Below, in pieces: positions 1 to 9,503 of a DNA stretch of 39,717 bases. Below the pieces are notes generated by a model. That model was not told the origin of the DNA. It saw only the letters and a list, made by a program, of their open reading frames with translations, and did no database searches. Numbering within the stretch: the first letter of the stretch is position 1; each line of letters opens with the position of its first letter. Origin of the DNA: an uncultured Clostridia bacterium (GTDB lineage: Bacteria; Bacillota; Clostridia; Peptostreptococcales; Anaerovoracaceae); contig CALXBQ010000047.1 in NCBI GenBank assembly GCA_944386595.1, positions 1 to 39,717 on the forward strand. Direction: 5' to 3'. The position numbers and the translations under genes are program-made.

Positions 1-1681
1 GGTTCTTAGGGAAGGCCATTACCTCCCTTATGCTGTTCTCTCCTGCAAGGAGCATGACCATTCTGTCAAGACCGTACGCGATTCCGCCGTGAGGCGGCAC
101 TCCGTATTTAAACGCATCAAGAAGGAAGCCGAATTTTTCCTGACACTCCTCGTCGGTAAGTCCCAGAACCCTGAACATCCTCTGCTGAAGGTCGCTTTCG
201 TGGATTCTGATGCTTCCTCCGCCCATTTCTACTCCGTTTAAAACGATGTCGTAAGCGTCGGCCTTCACCTTTTCAGGTTCCGTGTCCAGAAGATGAAGAT
301 CCTCGTTCTTTGGATGGGTGAAAGGATGGTGCATCGCCTTAAGCTCTCCCGTTTCGTCGTCCTTTTCGAACATTGGGAAGTCCGTTACCCACAGAAGCTT
401 AAAGTCGCTGTCGTCCAGAAGTCCTAAAATGCCTGCAATATGGCGTCTTAAGAATCCCAGGGTATCGAATACTACCTTGGCTCTGTCGGCTGCGATGAGA
501 ACCAGATCGTTCTCGCCGGCTCCGAATATGTCTCCTATCTTTCTCAGCTCCTCCTGAGAGAAGAATTTGTTTACAGATGACCTGATCTCGTCCTTTTCAA
601 ATCTTATCCATACGAGACCTTTTGCTCCGTAATGCTTTGCCTGTTCCGTAAGCTTATCTATGTCTTTTCTGCTGAATTTGTCCGAAGCGTTATCTATGCA
701 GATTCCGCGAACGTCTCCGCCTGATGCGAGAGCGTCGACAAATACCTTGAATTCGGTTCCTGCAACCACGTCGTTAAGCTTCTTGAGCTCAAAACCGAAT
801 CTGAGATCCGGCTTATCGGAACCGAATCTTTCCATAGCCTCATCATAAGGAAGTCTCATAAGCGGAAGCTCAATATCAACGTCCAGAGTTTCCTTAAAGA
901 GTCTTTTAAGATACTCTTCCTGAATGGTCAGAACGTCGTCCACCTCCACAAATGACATTTCAAGGTCTATCTGGGTGAACTCGGGCTGTCTGTCCGCTCT
1001 CAGATCCTCGTCTCTGAAGCATTTTGCAATCTGCATATATCTGTCGCATCCGCTGGCCATGAGAAGCTGCTTGAAAAGCTGCGGCGACTGCGGCAAAGCG
1101 TAGAACTGTCCTCTGTTTACCCGGCTCGGAACAAGATAGTCTCTCGCTCCTTCAGGGGTGGACTTTATGAGCATCGGAGTTTCTATCTCCGTGAATCCGT
1201 TCTCGTCGAAGAAGTCTCTCGTGATCTTCGTCACCTTGTGGCGGAATTTCAGATTATGCTGCATTCTCAGCTTTCTCAGATCCAGGTACCTGTACTTCAG
1301 CCTGAGATTCTCGTCTACGTTGTCGTCGTCCTTAACGTAGATAGGCGGTGTATCCGCTTTGGAATAGAGCACCAGATTGTCTGCCAGAACCTCGATATCT
1401 CCAGTTGCCATATCGGGATTCTTGGAGCTTCTCTCTCTTACCGCGCCGCTTACTCCGATGACGTATTCGCTTCTAAGGGATTCCGCCAGCTTAAACAGCT
1501 CTTCTTTCAGTGTATCGTCAAATACTATCTGAACGATACCGCTTTTATCTCTAAGGTCGAGGAAGATCAGGCTTCCCAGACTGCGCTGCTTTGCAACCCA
1601 GCCGTTGAGAACGACTTTCTCTCCCGCGTTTTTAATTGAAAGCTCTCCGCACATTGCCGTGCGTCTAAAAAGTTTTCCCAT
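1..1681 (-). CDS. aspS: Aspartyl-tRNA synthetase (3' end cut by window edge)
   Basis: Class II synthetase that charges tRNA-Asp with aspartate. The reading frame begins with ATG at 1681 and stays open to base 1, giving about 560 residues. Bacterial AspRS is near 590, so roughly the last 30 residues lie outside the window. Visible are the N-terminal anticodon-binding OB fold (GWVAKQRSLGSLIFLDLRD), class II motif 2 (FRDEDLRADRQPEFTQ), the bacterial GAD insertion region, and motif 3 (GLDRMVMLLAG) followed by the REVMAFPK ending typical of the family. The OB-fold position that is His in non-discriminating enzymes appears to be Leu, which favours a tRNA-Asp-specific enzyme (inference). The SD GGGAGGAA lies inside the end of hisS, and aspS starts one base after the hisS stop, so the two are probably translationally coupled. 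Confidence 0.97.
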   Translation of the reverse strand, partial: MGKLFRRTAMCGELSIKNAGEKVVLNGWVAKQRSLGSLIFLDLRDKSGIVQIVFDDTLKEELFKLAESLRSEYVIGVSGAVRERSSKNPDMATGDIEVLADNLVLYSKADTPPIYVKDDDNVDENLRLKYRYLDLRKLRMQHNLKFRHKVTKITRDFFDENGFTEIETPMLIKSTPEGARDYLVPSRVNRGQFYALPQSPQLFKQLLMASGCDRYMQIAKCFRDEDLRADRQPEFTQIDLEMSFVEVDDVLTIQEEYLKRLFKETLDVDIELPLMRLPYDEAMERFGSDKPDLRFGFELKKLNDVVAGTEFKVFVDALASGGDVRGICIDNASDKFSRKDIDKLTEQAKHYGAKGLVWIRFEKDEIRSSVNKFFSQEELRKIGDIFGAGENDLVLIAADRAKVVFDTLGFLRRHIAGILGLLDDSDFKLLWVTDFPMFEKDDETGELKAMHHPFTHPKNEDLHLLDTEPEKVKADAYDIVLNGVEMGGGSIRIHESDLQQRMFRVLGLTDEECQEKFGFLLDAFKYGVPPHGGIAYGLDRMVMLLAGENSIREVMAFPKN

Positions 1682-2944
1682 CTATTCCTCCCGTTTTATC
1701 AGTTCTCCGGCAAGATTCTCCATCTTTACCTCACGCTGCTCGCTGGTTGCCATTTCCTTCAGTGAAACTACGCCTGCCTTTATTTCATCGTCGCCTATGA
1801 CAACGGTGTACCTTGCACCGAGGCGGTTTGCATACTTGAACTGTCCCTTGACGTTTCTTGCGAGGGTATCCATCTGAACCTTGAGGCCTTTCTGTCTCAG
1901 CTCCCTCAAAAGCTTCAGTCCGCAGGCCTTTGCCTCGTCGCCCATTACGGCTATAAACGCATCGACGGCATCGGGCTCAGGAATCTCAACTCCCAGGTTT
2001 TCCATGAGAAGCAGAAGTCTTTCGATACCGAGGCCGAAGCCTACTCCCGGAATCGGAGGTCCTCCGACCTCTTCCACCAGGTGATCGTATCTTCCGCCTC
2101 CGCAGACTGTTCCCTGAGCGCCTATGGCGTCCGTTACGAACTCGAATGCAGTCTTTGTGTAATAGTCGAGACCTCTTACTATGGTCGGATCCACTTCGTA
2201 TTCGATTCCCAGGGCATCGAGGTTCCTCTGAAGTTCCTCGAAAGCCTCTCTGCAGTCGTCGCAAAGATAGTCTATCATCATCGGAGCGCCCTTTACTATT
2301 TCCTGACACTCCGGAGATTTACAGTCTATGATGCGCATGGGATTTCTCTCGTATCTGTCCTTGCAGGTGTTGCACAGTTTGTCGTAGTTAGGCTTCAGAA
2401 AGTCCTTCAAAGCTTCTCTGTGCTTTTTCCTGCATTCAGGGCATCCCACGCTGTTTATCCTCAGCCTTATATCGGTTACGCCCATCTCGCTGAGAAAATC
2501 GTTGGCAAAGCATATTACCTCGGCGTCTGCCAGCATATCGCCTGTTCCGAAAGTTTCAATACCGAACTGGTGGAACTCTCTCAGCCTTCCCGCCTGAGGC
2601 TTTTCGTACCTGTAACACGGTGTCACGTAGTAGTATTTAGTCGGCTGAACCTCCGCATACTGCTTGTGCTCTATGAAAGCGCGAACGGCAGGAGAAGTTC
2701 CCTCAGGTTTCAGAGTAATGCTTCTGTGTCCGTGATCCTCGAAGGTGTACATCTCCTTCTGCACTATGTCGGTAGTGTCTCCCACACCTCTTGTGAAAAG
2801 CTCCGTATGCTCAAAGACCGGAGTCCTTATCTCCTTAAAGCCGTATCTCTCACAGAGCTCGGCGAATTTTTCCTCTACGTACTGCCACTTATACACCTGC
2901 TCAGGCAGTATGTCCTTTGTGCCCTTAGGCGCGCTGGTCACCAT
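1682..2944 (-). CDS. hisS: Histidyl-tRNA synthetase
   Basis: Class II synthetase that attaches histidine to tRNA-His; 420 residues, the normal bacterial length. Motif 2 is at about 112-130 (RYEKPQAGRLREFHQFGIE), the histidine-specific signature GLDYYTKTAFEF at about 258-269, and motif 3 (PIPGVGFGLGIERL) at about 298-310, followed by the C-terminal anticodon-binding domain. The insertion domain carries several paired cysteines (C168/C171, C191/C194, C228/C231). Related cysteines occur in other Firmicute HisRS; metal binding is only a possibility. The ATG start overlaps the end of hemZ by 7 bases and the stop abuts aspS, so it sits in the middle of a co-transcribed hemZ-hisS-aspS set. No T-box leader is visible, as expected for an internal operon gene. 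Confidence 0.97.
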   Translation of the reverse strand: MVTSAPKGTKDILPEQVYKWQYVEEKFAELCERYGFKEIRTPVFEHTELFTRGVGDTTDIVQKEMYTFEDHGHRSITLKPEGTSPAVRAFIEHKQYAEVQPTKYYYVTPCYRYEKPQAGRLREFHQFGIETFGTGDMLADAEVICFANDFLSEMGVTDIRLRINSVGCPECRKKHREALKDFLKPNYDKLCNTCKDRYERNPMRIIDCKSPECQEIVKGAPMMIDYLCDDCREAFEELQRNLDALGIEYEVDPTIVRGLDYYTKTAFEFVTDAIGAQGTVCGGGRYDHLVEEVGGPPIPGVGFGLGIERLLLLMENLGVEIPEPDAVDAFIAVMGDEAKACGLKLLRELRQKGLKVQMDTLARNVKGQFKYANRLGARYTVVIGDDEIKAGVVSLKEMATSEQREVKMENLAGELIKREE

Positions 2945-4320
2945 TTCTCAACCTCCGTAAAAATATTGTCTTCCTTGCGCTTTATCATCTCGTCAATGCG
3001 GTCTATATACTGCTCGTAATTAGTAACGTTGGCCACTCTCTCGAGCCTGTTTTCCGCAGGATAATATATCTTGGATATTCCTCCGGCACCTAAAGCTATG
3101 TTGCTCTGATGCTCGTCCATAATCCGCATGTTGTATATGCCTTCCGTCCCCGGCCTGCACCATCCGGTGTTTTCCCCCGCTCCGGCCATGTGCTTCTGCC
3201 GGTAGAGATAGTACGGTCTGTACCCTGCTTCCGTCAGAATCCTGCGGCTTCCGGCAAGCATTCTGCCCACCGTCTCTCCCTGTCTGTAGTGAAAATCGGG
3301 ATCCTCCTCTATGAGCCTCGATGCCCGCTTTACGGCCAGGCAGTGGACTGTTATATTGTCGGCGCCAAGGTTCATAACCCGGGTAAGGGTATCCGTAAAA
3401 TCGGTTACGTCTTCCTCCGGAAGTCCCGCTATAATATCGGCGTTTATGCTTTTAAATCCGAAACTCTTTGCCGTTTCAAAAGCCCTTACGATATCCTCCG
3501 GGCTGTGGCTTCTTCCTATGAGCTCAAGGGTCCTTTTCTTCATGGACTGAGGATTTATGCTTATCCTGTCTGCACCGCCGCTTCGAATCGCCTTAAGCTT
3601 TTCGTCCGTTATGGTATCCGGTCTTCCGGCTTCCACGGTATATTCTCTCAGTCCTGACAGGTCAAAGGAATTCCTTATTTCGTCCATAAGACTCTCAAGC
3701 TGCTCCGCCGACAAAGTCGTAGGCGTTCCTCCGCCTATGTAAAGGCTTTCGGCGTACATGCCGGTATCCTTCATTCTCCTTCCGACCCGGCGGACTTCCT
3801 TTAGAAGAGCCGTCAAGTACCTTGCGATCTCAGAATCCGCCACCTGATTGGAGGCGAATGAGCAGTAAAGACATCTGGTCGGACAGAACGGTATTCCTAT
3901 ATATACGCACGCTGACTTATCCGGAGCCTTTCCTGCAAATTTCTGCTGATAGAGGTACATCTTCGTAACATCTTCCGTCTTGTCCTCGGAAAGCAGGTAG
4001 ACTTCCCTGAAAATCCGTTTTACCTCATCGAGATTTCCGGTTCTGTCAAAGAGCTCCGAGCACAGCTTAACAGGCCTTATACCGGTGAGAATTCCCCACT
4101 CCGGTTTAAGTCCTGTAATCCGGGAAAGCTTTTCGTATACCTCTCTCTTGATTCCGTCGCGGTCCAGATTTCCGTCTCCGTTAAAGGTGAGAATCTCATC
4201 TCCTGAGGCAGCATCATCTGCGCCGTCCGTAATCTCGTACTCCGACGGTCTCAGAAAGACCTGAATAAGCTCGTCTATGAGATTTTTCTTTTCAAAATTC
4301 CTTATCCTTATTTTATACAA
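2938..4320 (-). CDS. hemZ: Oxygen-independent coproporphyrinogen III dehydrogenase, HemZ type
   Basis: Radical SAM enzyme of 460 residues resembling HemZ, which converts coproporphyrinogen III to protoporphyrinogen IX without oxygen. The iron-sulfur motif C146-x3-C150-x2-C153 lies in PFCPTRCLYCSF, followed by a YIGGGTPT glycine-rich SAM motif and the HemN/HemZ-like stretch RISINPQSM...RSHSPEDI. An N-terminal extension of about 130 residues precedes the radical SAM core, as in HemZ rather than HemN. The start is an unusual TTG overlapping the stop of the upstream metallo-hydrolase by 8 bases (TTGTATAA), with SD AGAGGAA about 10 bases before it. No other haem genes lie nearby, so the in vivo substrate is inferred from family membership; HemW-like roles cannot be excluded. 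Confidence 0.88.
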   Translation of the reverse strand: MYKIRIRNFEKKNLIDELIQVFLRPSEYEITDGADDAASGDEILTFNGDGNLDRDGIKREVYEKLSRITGLKPEWGILTGIRPVKLCSELFDRTGNLDEVKRIFREVYLLSEDKTEDVTKMYLYQQKFAGKAPDKSACVYIGIPFCPTRCLYCSFASNQVADSEIARYLTALLKEVRRVGRRMKDTGMYAESLYIGGGTPTTLSAEQLESLMDEIRNSFDLSGLREYTVEAGRPDTITDEKLKAIRSGGADRISINPQSMKKRTLELIGRSHSPEDIVRAFETAKSFGFKSINADIIAGLPEEDVTDFTDTLTRVMNLGADNITVHCLAVKRASRLIEEDPDFHYRQGETVGRMLAGSRRILTEAGYRPYYLYRQKHMAGAGENTGWCRPGTEGIYNMRIMDEHQSNIALGAGGISKIYYPAENRLERVANVTNYEQYIDRIDEMIKRKEDNIFTEVEKW

Positions 4321-4933
4321 AAGGATTATTCCTCTTTTCGTATTCTATGTTCGTAACGCCCATGTGTCCCGGGTAGACTATCGTGTCGTCCGGCAGGCAG
4401 AACAGCCTGTTCCTTATGGAATCGACGATCTCTCCGAAATCTCCGCCGTAAAAGTCCGTCCTTCCGATAGAAGCTCTGAACAGGGTGTCGCCGCTGAATA
4501 CGCAGCCCGGTGCAATTATACACATTCCACCCTTTGTATGACCGGGAGTATGAACGAAAGTAAGCTCCGTATCTCCAACCGTAAGATTTTCTCTGTCTGT
4601 AACGAATATATCGGCTTCGACCGTTATGGGTTTTCTCAGTATATCCATGGAAGAGTTTATGTAAGGGTCTGCAAGCATCTGCTTCTCATCCTCGTATGCA
4701 ATTACTTTAACCCGTGGAAATGCCTCTTTAAAGGCTGCAACTCCTCCTATGTGATCCGCATGTCCGTGAGTAAGTATGATATACTCCGGCTCAAGACCGT
4801 TCTCTCTGATGTAATCTGTAATTTTTTCCGAATATCCGCCAGGATCTACGATGAAAGCTTTTTTTGTCTCGTCGTATCCCAGGTATGTGTTCACGCCCAG
4901 AGGGCCCGTGATGTATGATTTAACGTTAAGCAT
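4313..4933 (-). CDS. Metallo-beta-lactamase fold hydrolase (glyoxalase II-like)
   Basis: Small cytoplasmic MBL-fold hydrolase, 206 residues, of the YcbL/glyoxalase II-like group. The zinc motif HGHADH occupies about 56-61; the further ligands are visible in HTPGHTKGG, SGDTLF and YPGHMG. It lacks the long C-terminal substrate domain of true glyoxalase II. Proteins of this kind hydrolyse thioesters or related small substrates; the actual substrate is unknown here. It lies between rel and hemZ, an arrangement common in Clostridia and Bacilli. The SD CAGGAG sits 5 bases before the ATG and is part of a perfect 12-bp palindrome in the 36-base gap after rel. Family assignment is strong; function beyond hydrolase is not. 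Confidence 0.9.
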   Translation of the reverse strand: MLNVKSYITGPLGVNTYLGYDETKKAFIVDPGGYSEKITDYIRENGLEPEYIILTHGHADHIGGVAAFKEAFPRVKVIAYEDEKQMLADPYINSSMDILRKPITVEADIFVTDRENLTVGDTELTFVHTPGHTKGGMCIIAPGCVFSGDTLFRASIGRTDFYGGDFGEIVDSIRNRLFCLPDDTIVYPGHMGVTNIEYEKRNNPFV

Positions 4934-4940
4934 CTTTTCT

Positions 4941-4952
4941 CCTGAATTCAGG
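4941..4952. repeat. 12-bp palindrome overlapping the SD of the metallo-hydrolase
   Basis: CCTGAATTCAGG is a perfect palindrome in the 36-base gap between rel and the metallo-hydrolase. On the coding strand its right arm supplies the CAGG of the SD CAGGAG, so folding could mask ribosome entry. It may equally be chance. Confidence 0.4.
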
Positions 4953-4969
4953 CCGCACTTAATAAGTTC

Positions 4970-7174
4970 CTACGACCTGGCTCTGTATACGCTGGTTACA
5001 CCTTCGATATTTCTCAGGGTCCTTAGTACCTTCTGCATCTGCTGGGTGCTGGAAATCTTGACAGTAAGGGTCATGGTGGCGTCGCCGTCTCTCGTTGCCT
5101 TGGCGTTGACGCCGGTAAGATCCACGTCCATATCTTCGCAGGCTCTGGATATGTCTGAGAAGAGGCCTCTCCTGTCTATGCCGTTTAAGATGATTTCCGC
5201 ATCGTATTCCTTGCCGACCTTAAGGTCCTCCCACTCAACATCTATGAATCTGGCCTTCTCCTCCTCCGGAAGGGATGTGATGTTGGAGCAGTCCTTTCTG
5301 TGAACGGAAATTCCCCTGCCCTTTGTGATGAAGCCGACTATGTCGTCTCCCGGAACAGGGTTGCAGCATCTGGCGATTCTTATCATCAGATTATCCATGC
5401 CCTTTACAACGATTCCCGGATTGTCGTCGTTTCTTCTTGCAGGTTTCGTCTCCTTCTTCTTTTCCTGAGAGAATATAGCCCGTTCTTTCTCCTCTTCCTT
5501 CTTCTGCTCAGCTGCTACCGCCTCATTGTAGTAGGTAAAGAGAAGATTGGCGTATTTACTCAGAAGGGAGCCGCCCTTGCTGATCTGGATATAGAGCTCG
5601 TTCATGGTGGAGATGTTAAGCTCCTTCATGGCCCTTGTGAGCCATGCGCTCTTTTCTATAAGCTGAGGGTCGTATCCCTTTTTTCTTACGAACTTATCGA
5701 GAGCGTCCTTGCCCCTTGCGATATCGTCAGGCTGGCTCTGCTTTTTCAGCCACTGACGGATCTTGGTTCTGGCCGTTGAGCTCTTTGCAATCTTAAGCCA
5801 GTCCACGCTGGGGCCGCTGGAATTGGAGGACGTAACTATCTCGACTATGTCTCCGTTATTGAGAACGTGGTCTATGGTGACCATTTTGCCGTTAACCTTG
5901 GCGCCTACGCACTTGCATCCAACCTCAGTGTGAATTTTGAATGCAAAGTCGAGGGGTGTGGAGCCTGCAGGAAGATCTATGACCTCTCCCTTTGGCGTAA
6001 ATACGAATACCTGACTGGCAAAGAGGTCCATCTTCAGAGTCTCCATAAACTCCTTCGGATCATTAAGATCTTTCTGCCATTCCAGAGTCTGCCTGAGCCA
6101 GGCCAGCTTCATCTCCTCCGTGTCCTGACCTGAACCGGACTTGCCCTCCTTATATTTCCAGTGAGCAGCGATACCGTATTCTGCGACTCTGTGCATTTCG
6201 TATGTTCTTATCTGAATCTCGAAAGGCTCGCCGCCGTCACCTAAGACTGTGGTGTGAAGGGACTGGTACATGTTAGGCTTAGGCATGGCGATATAGTCCT
6301 TGAATCTGCCCGGAATAGGCTTCCACATGGTGTGGACCTGGCCTAAGACGGCGTAGCAGTCCTTTACCGATTCAACTATAACCCTGACGGCCGTAAGGTC
6401 GAATATCTCGTCAAGCTGTTTATGCTGAAGGGTCATCTTCCTGTATATACTGTAAAGGTGTTTGGATCTCCCGTAGATGTCGTACTTCATCTTCATCTGA
6501 TCCAGCGCTTCCTTTATCTCTTCTATGACGTGAGCGATGGTCTGCTCCCGCTGTTCCTTCTTCTCTTCGACCTCTTTACTGAGAGTTTTATATTCTTCGG
6601 GATGAAGGTATGAGAAGGCTATGTCCTCAAGCTCGAACTTAACGGTATAAATACCCAGGCGGCTTGCAAGAGGAGCGTATATGTCCAGAGTCTCCTGGGA
6701 TTTTTCTATCTGCTTGTGAGGAGGCCAGTACTGAGCAGTCCTCATGTTATGCAGCCTGTCGGCAAGCTTAATAATCAGAACTCTGATGTCCTTGGACATG
6801 GCCAGGAACATCTTTCTCAGGCTCTCCGCCTGAGCTTCCTCCTTAGTGTCAAACTTTATGGCGCCCAGTTTGGTTACGCCGTCGACCAGAAGAGCAACCT
6901 CTTCGCCAAAGTCGTCAACGAGCATCTGACGGGTGTATTCGGTGTCCTCAACCACATCGTGAAGCAGACCTCCGACTATAGTCTCCTCGTCCATACCGAG
7001 GCCGGCGAGAATTATCGCTACAGCTATAGGGTGTATGAAATAGGGTTCCCCGCTCTTTCTGAACTGCCCTTCGTGAAGCATTTTCGCCTTGTCGTAGGCC
7101 TTTCCGATTAAATCGGTATCGTAGCCCGTATTAAATTTCAGTAGCTCATCTAAAAACTGCTCTTTGGTCAACAT
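4970..7174 (-). CDS. rel: Bifunctional (p)ppGpp synthetase/hydrolase
   Basis: Long RelA/SpoT homologue of 734 residues controlling the stringent response. The HD hydrolase domain is intact: FIHP (H48), HD at 72-73, and KLADRLHNMRT at about 136-146. The synthetase domain shows YSIYRKM, RFKDYIAMPKPN (290-301) and YQSLHT. The RxKD form of the 290-293 motif is the variant found in bifunctional enzymes, whereas synthetase-only RelA has ExDD. Downstream are TGS (about 385-450, VFVFTPKGEVIDLPAGST), a helical region with a lysine/glutamate-rich stretch, the Cys-rich RIS/zinc-finger (IARCCNPVPGDDIVGF) and a C-terminal ACT domain. It starts 3 bases after secDF, with SD AAGGAA inside the secDF tail, and precedes the hydrolase-hemZ-hisS-aspS block. 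Confidence 0.97.
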   Translation of the reverse strand: MLTKEQFLDELLKFNTGYDTDLIGKAYDKAKMLHEGQFRKSGEPYFIHPIAVAIILAGLGMDEETIVGGLLHDVVEDTEYTRQMLVDDFGEEVALLVDGVTKLGAIKFDTKEEAQAESLRKMFLAMSKDIRVLIIKLADRLHNMRTAQYWPPHKQIEKSQETLDIYAPLASRLGIYTVKFELEDIAFSYLHPEEYKTLSKEVEEKKEQREQTIAHVIEEIKEALDQMKMKYDIYGRSKHLYSIYRKMTLQHKQLDEIFDLTAVRVIVESVKDCYAVLGQVHTMWKPIPGRFKDYIAMPKPNMYQSLHTTVLGDGGEPFEIQIRTYEMHRVAEYGIAAHWKYKEGKSGSGQDTEEMKLAWLRQTLEWQKDLNDPKEFMETLKMDLFASQVFVFTPKGEVIDLPAGSTPLDFAFKIHTEVGCKCVGAKVNGKMVTIDHVLNNGDIVEIVTSSNSSGPSVDWLKIAKSSTARTKIRQWLKKQSQPDDIARGKDALDKFVRKKGYDPQLIEKSAWLTRAMKELNISTMNELYIQISKGGSLLSKYANLLFTYYNEAVAAEQKKEEEKERAIFSQEKKKETKPARRNDDNPGIVVKGMDNLMIRIARCCNPVPGDDIVGFITKGRGISVHRKDCSNITSLPEEEKARFIDVEWEDLKVGKEYDAEIILNGIDRRGLFSDISRACEDMDVDLTGVNAKATRDGDATMTLTVKISSTQQMQKVLRTLRNIEGVTSVYRARS

Positions 7175-7177
7175 GGA

Positions 7178-9400
7178 TTACTTTTCCTTCTTTTTACCGT
7201 TCTTCTTCGTAGATGCCACGTATTTCGACACGCCTTCGTTCTTGCTTATTTCATAAAGCAGCGGGCTGCAGAGGAATATGGAGGAATACGTTCCTACCAG
7301 TACTCCCACCATAAGCGGAATTACGAACTCTCTTATGGAAGTGGAAACCATGATAGTCATAGGCACCATTACGATGAGAGTCGTAAGAGACGTCATAATG
7401 GATCTGTTCAACGTCTGGTTTATACTCATATCGATAGTCTGTCCGAGAGGCTGTTTCTTGTAAAGCTGTCTGTTCTCTCTTATTCTGTCGAATATTACGA
7501 TAGTATCGTTTATTGAATATCCTACAACAGTAAGTATACCCGCAATAAACGGATTATTTATGGTGACTCCGAATATTGCATAGAACGCAAGGACTACGAG
7601 AGCATCGTGAACTACGCCGAGAATTGATGTCGCGCCGTACTTCCAGGATTTAAACCTGATTCCCACGTATATGAGCATGCCTACGGCTGCCACAAGCACT
7701 GCCTTAACGGCGTTCATCTTAAGCTCGTCTCCGACCGAAGGGCCGAACTGTTCAGATGCAAGGACGTCCTCGTCCGTTATGCCGAACTTTTCGCCGAGGG
7801 CGCTTACGACCTCCGCTCTCTCTTCATTGTCCAGAGCCTTTATGGATTTTATGATTACCTGATCCTCGTTTTCACCGGCAAGTACTATTGACGGATCCAG
7901 ATCGAACTCGCTTATGGCATCGGCAACCTCTTCCGTGGAAACCTTTTCTCCCATGTCAATCTGCAGCATTGTTCCGCCGGTAAAGTCGATTCCGTAGTTA
8001 AAGCCTCTTACGACAGCGAATATCAAACCGAGAATGAGAACTCCGGCGCTGAGGCAGTAGGTGATTTTTCTCATGTTCATAAATCCGAACTGCTTCTTGA
8101 CGAATACCTTCTGAGTTCCGTCCTCGTTGATACCGAAGTATTTGTTTTTCGCAAAGGTTCTGCTGTTGGCAACGAGACCCATGAGGATCTGGGTAACGAC
8201 AACGGCGGTGAAAATGCTCACTATGATACCTATCATAAGGGTAAGCGCAAATCCCTTAACCGAAGTAGAACCTATCTCGTAGAGAACTACAGAGGCAATC
8301 AGCGTAGTTATCTGAGCATCGAGGACGGTAACAAGGGCTCTCTTAAAGCCCTGGGCAACCGCCACTCTTATAGTCTTGCCCGCTGCGATTTCTTCCCTTA
8401 TGCGCGCAAATATTATTACATTGGCGTCTACCGCCATACCTATGGAAAGAATAATACCCGCTATGCCCGGCAGAGTCAGAACGCTTCCCAGTCCCGCCAT
8501 AATCCAGAGAACTATGACAACGTAAAGGAGCAGCGCAATATCGGCCATAAGACCGAGGATATTATACATTACGAGCATGAGTACAAATATTATGGCAAGG
8601 CCGATAATACCTGCGATTATGCTCTTGTCGAGGGCATCCGTACCTATGGTTGCGGTCTGAACCGATGATTCCACCTCGTGAAGGTCTAATGGAAGGGCTC
8701 CTCCGTTAATCAGCGCCGCGGTATTTGATGCGTCTTCCTGGGCATAACCGCCGTTAGGGTTGGTTATGGTACAGGTTGACTGATATATCGGAGATTCGCA
8801 TGACGGAGCCGTTACTATCTCGTCGTCCAGCATGATAACTATGGCATTGTCAAGAACTCCGTCCATAGTCGACGTAACCTGACCGCTTGAAGCCTTTGTC
8901 GTAGCCTCTGTAAACTTCTCAGTACCCTCCGACGTAAACTCAAGGGTAACGAGATATCCGCCGTGTGTCGGGTCTGTGTCTATGCCGGCTTTCTTTATAT
9001 CCGTTCCGCTCAGGACCTCGGTACCGTCGGCAAGGAGAAATCTCAGCTTGGCGGTTCTTCCTATCTGTTCTATAGCCTCTTCCGGATCGTCAACGCCCGG
9101 AAGCTCGACTCTCAGTCTCTTGTCTCCTTCTCTGGAAACAGTAGCCTCGGAAATACCCATGGCGTTTACACGGTTATTGAGAACGGCTCTCGTCTGTTCC
9201 ATAAGGTCGTTAAGCTCCGTGCCGTCGGCATCGGTTTCGGCCTCCATTACCACGTAAACACCACCGTTAATATCAAGGCCGAATTTCATCTCCTCCTTGA
9301 TGTTGCCTACAGGTCCAATGCCAAAAACCGTGATGTACCATCCGAACAGCACGGCAATTACCACAAGGCCTGATAAAATCCTTCTTAAATTCATGTTCAT
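7178..9400 (-). CDS. secDF: Protein translocase subunit SecDF (natural fusion)
   Basis: Fused SecD and SecF that use the proton gradient to help pull exported proteins through SecYEG; about 740 residues with 12 predicted membrane helices. The SecD half has helix 1 near the N-terminus, the periplasmic-type P1 region starting DINGGVYVVMEAE, then QTATIGTDALDKSI and five helices. The SecF half begins near residue 460 with the signature GFNYGIDFTGGTMLQI and carries five more helices after its extracytoplasmic domain. Fusion is usual in Bacilli and Clostridia. The frame is open from a TTG at 9436, but the ATG at 9400 follows SD AAAGGTGG by 9 bases and gives a normal N-terminus (MNMNLRRILSG), so I chose it. 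The tail is very basic (KKNGKKKEK). It is the first gene of the run down to aspS and has its own promoter. Confidence 0.95.
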   Translation of the reverse strand: MNMNLRRILSGLVVIAVLFGWYITVFGIGPVGNIKEEMKFGLDINGGVYVVMEAETDADGTELNDLMEQTRAVLNNRVNAMGISEATVSREGDKRLRVELPGVDDPEEAIEQIGRTAKLRFLLADGTEVLSGTDIKKAGIDTDPTHGGYLVTLEFTSEGTEKFTEATTKASSGQVTSTMDGVLDNAIVIMLDDEIVTAPSCESPIYQSTCTITNPNGGYAQEDASNTAALINGGALPLDLHEVESSVQTATIGTDALDKSIIAGIIGLAIIFVLMLVMYNILGLMADIALLLYVVIVLWIMAGLGSVLTLPGIAGIILSIGMAVDANVIIFARIREEIAAGKTIRVAVAQGFKRALVTVLDAQITTLIASVVLYEIGSTSVKGFALTLMIGIIVSIFTAVVVTQILMGLVANSRTFAKNKYFGINEDGTQKVFVKKQFGFMNMRKITYCLSAGVLILGLIFAVVRGFNYGIDFTGGTMLQIDMGEKVSTEEVADAISEFDLDPSIVLAGENEDQVIIKSIKALDNEERAEVVSALGEKFGITDEDVLASEQFGPSVGDELKMNAVKAVLVAAVGMLIYVGIRFKSWKYGATSILGVVHDALVVLAFYAIFGVTINNPFIAGILTVVGYSINDTIVIFDRIRENRQLYKKQPLGQTIDMSINQTLNRSIMTSLTTLIVMVPMTIMVSTSIREFVIPLMVGVLVGTYSSIFLCSPLLYEISKNEGVSKYVASTKKNGKKKEK

Positions 9401-9462
9401 TATCGATGTCCACCTTTGTAAGTTGATTTTGCCCAATAAAACGGCATTCTACAATAACTTTA

Positions 9463-9491
9463 ATTGTACTACTTTTTCCGGGATTCATCAA
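9463..9491 (-). promoter_or_regulatory. Sigma-A promoter for the secDF-aspS run
   Basis: On the minus strand, -35 TTGATG (9486-9491) and -10 TACAAT (9463-9468) are separated by 17 bases. It lies about 60 bases before the secDF start and immediately after the hairpin at 9504-9530, so transcription of the export/stringent-response run can begin here. Confidence 0.65.
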
Positions 9492-9503
9492 CCGGAAAGT
9501 ATT

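Noticed and set aside
2938-2960. Possible T-box leader for hisS/aspS
   Set aside because: hisS and aspS overlap or abut their upstream genes, leaving no leader space. No T-box sequence is seen anywhere upstream in the run.
2081-3019. 312-codon plus-strand frame
   Set aside because: It lies antisense to hisS, which has full family motifs. The frame is a codon-bias shadow with no SD or recognisable product.
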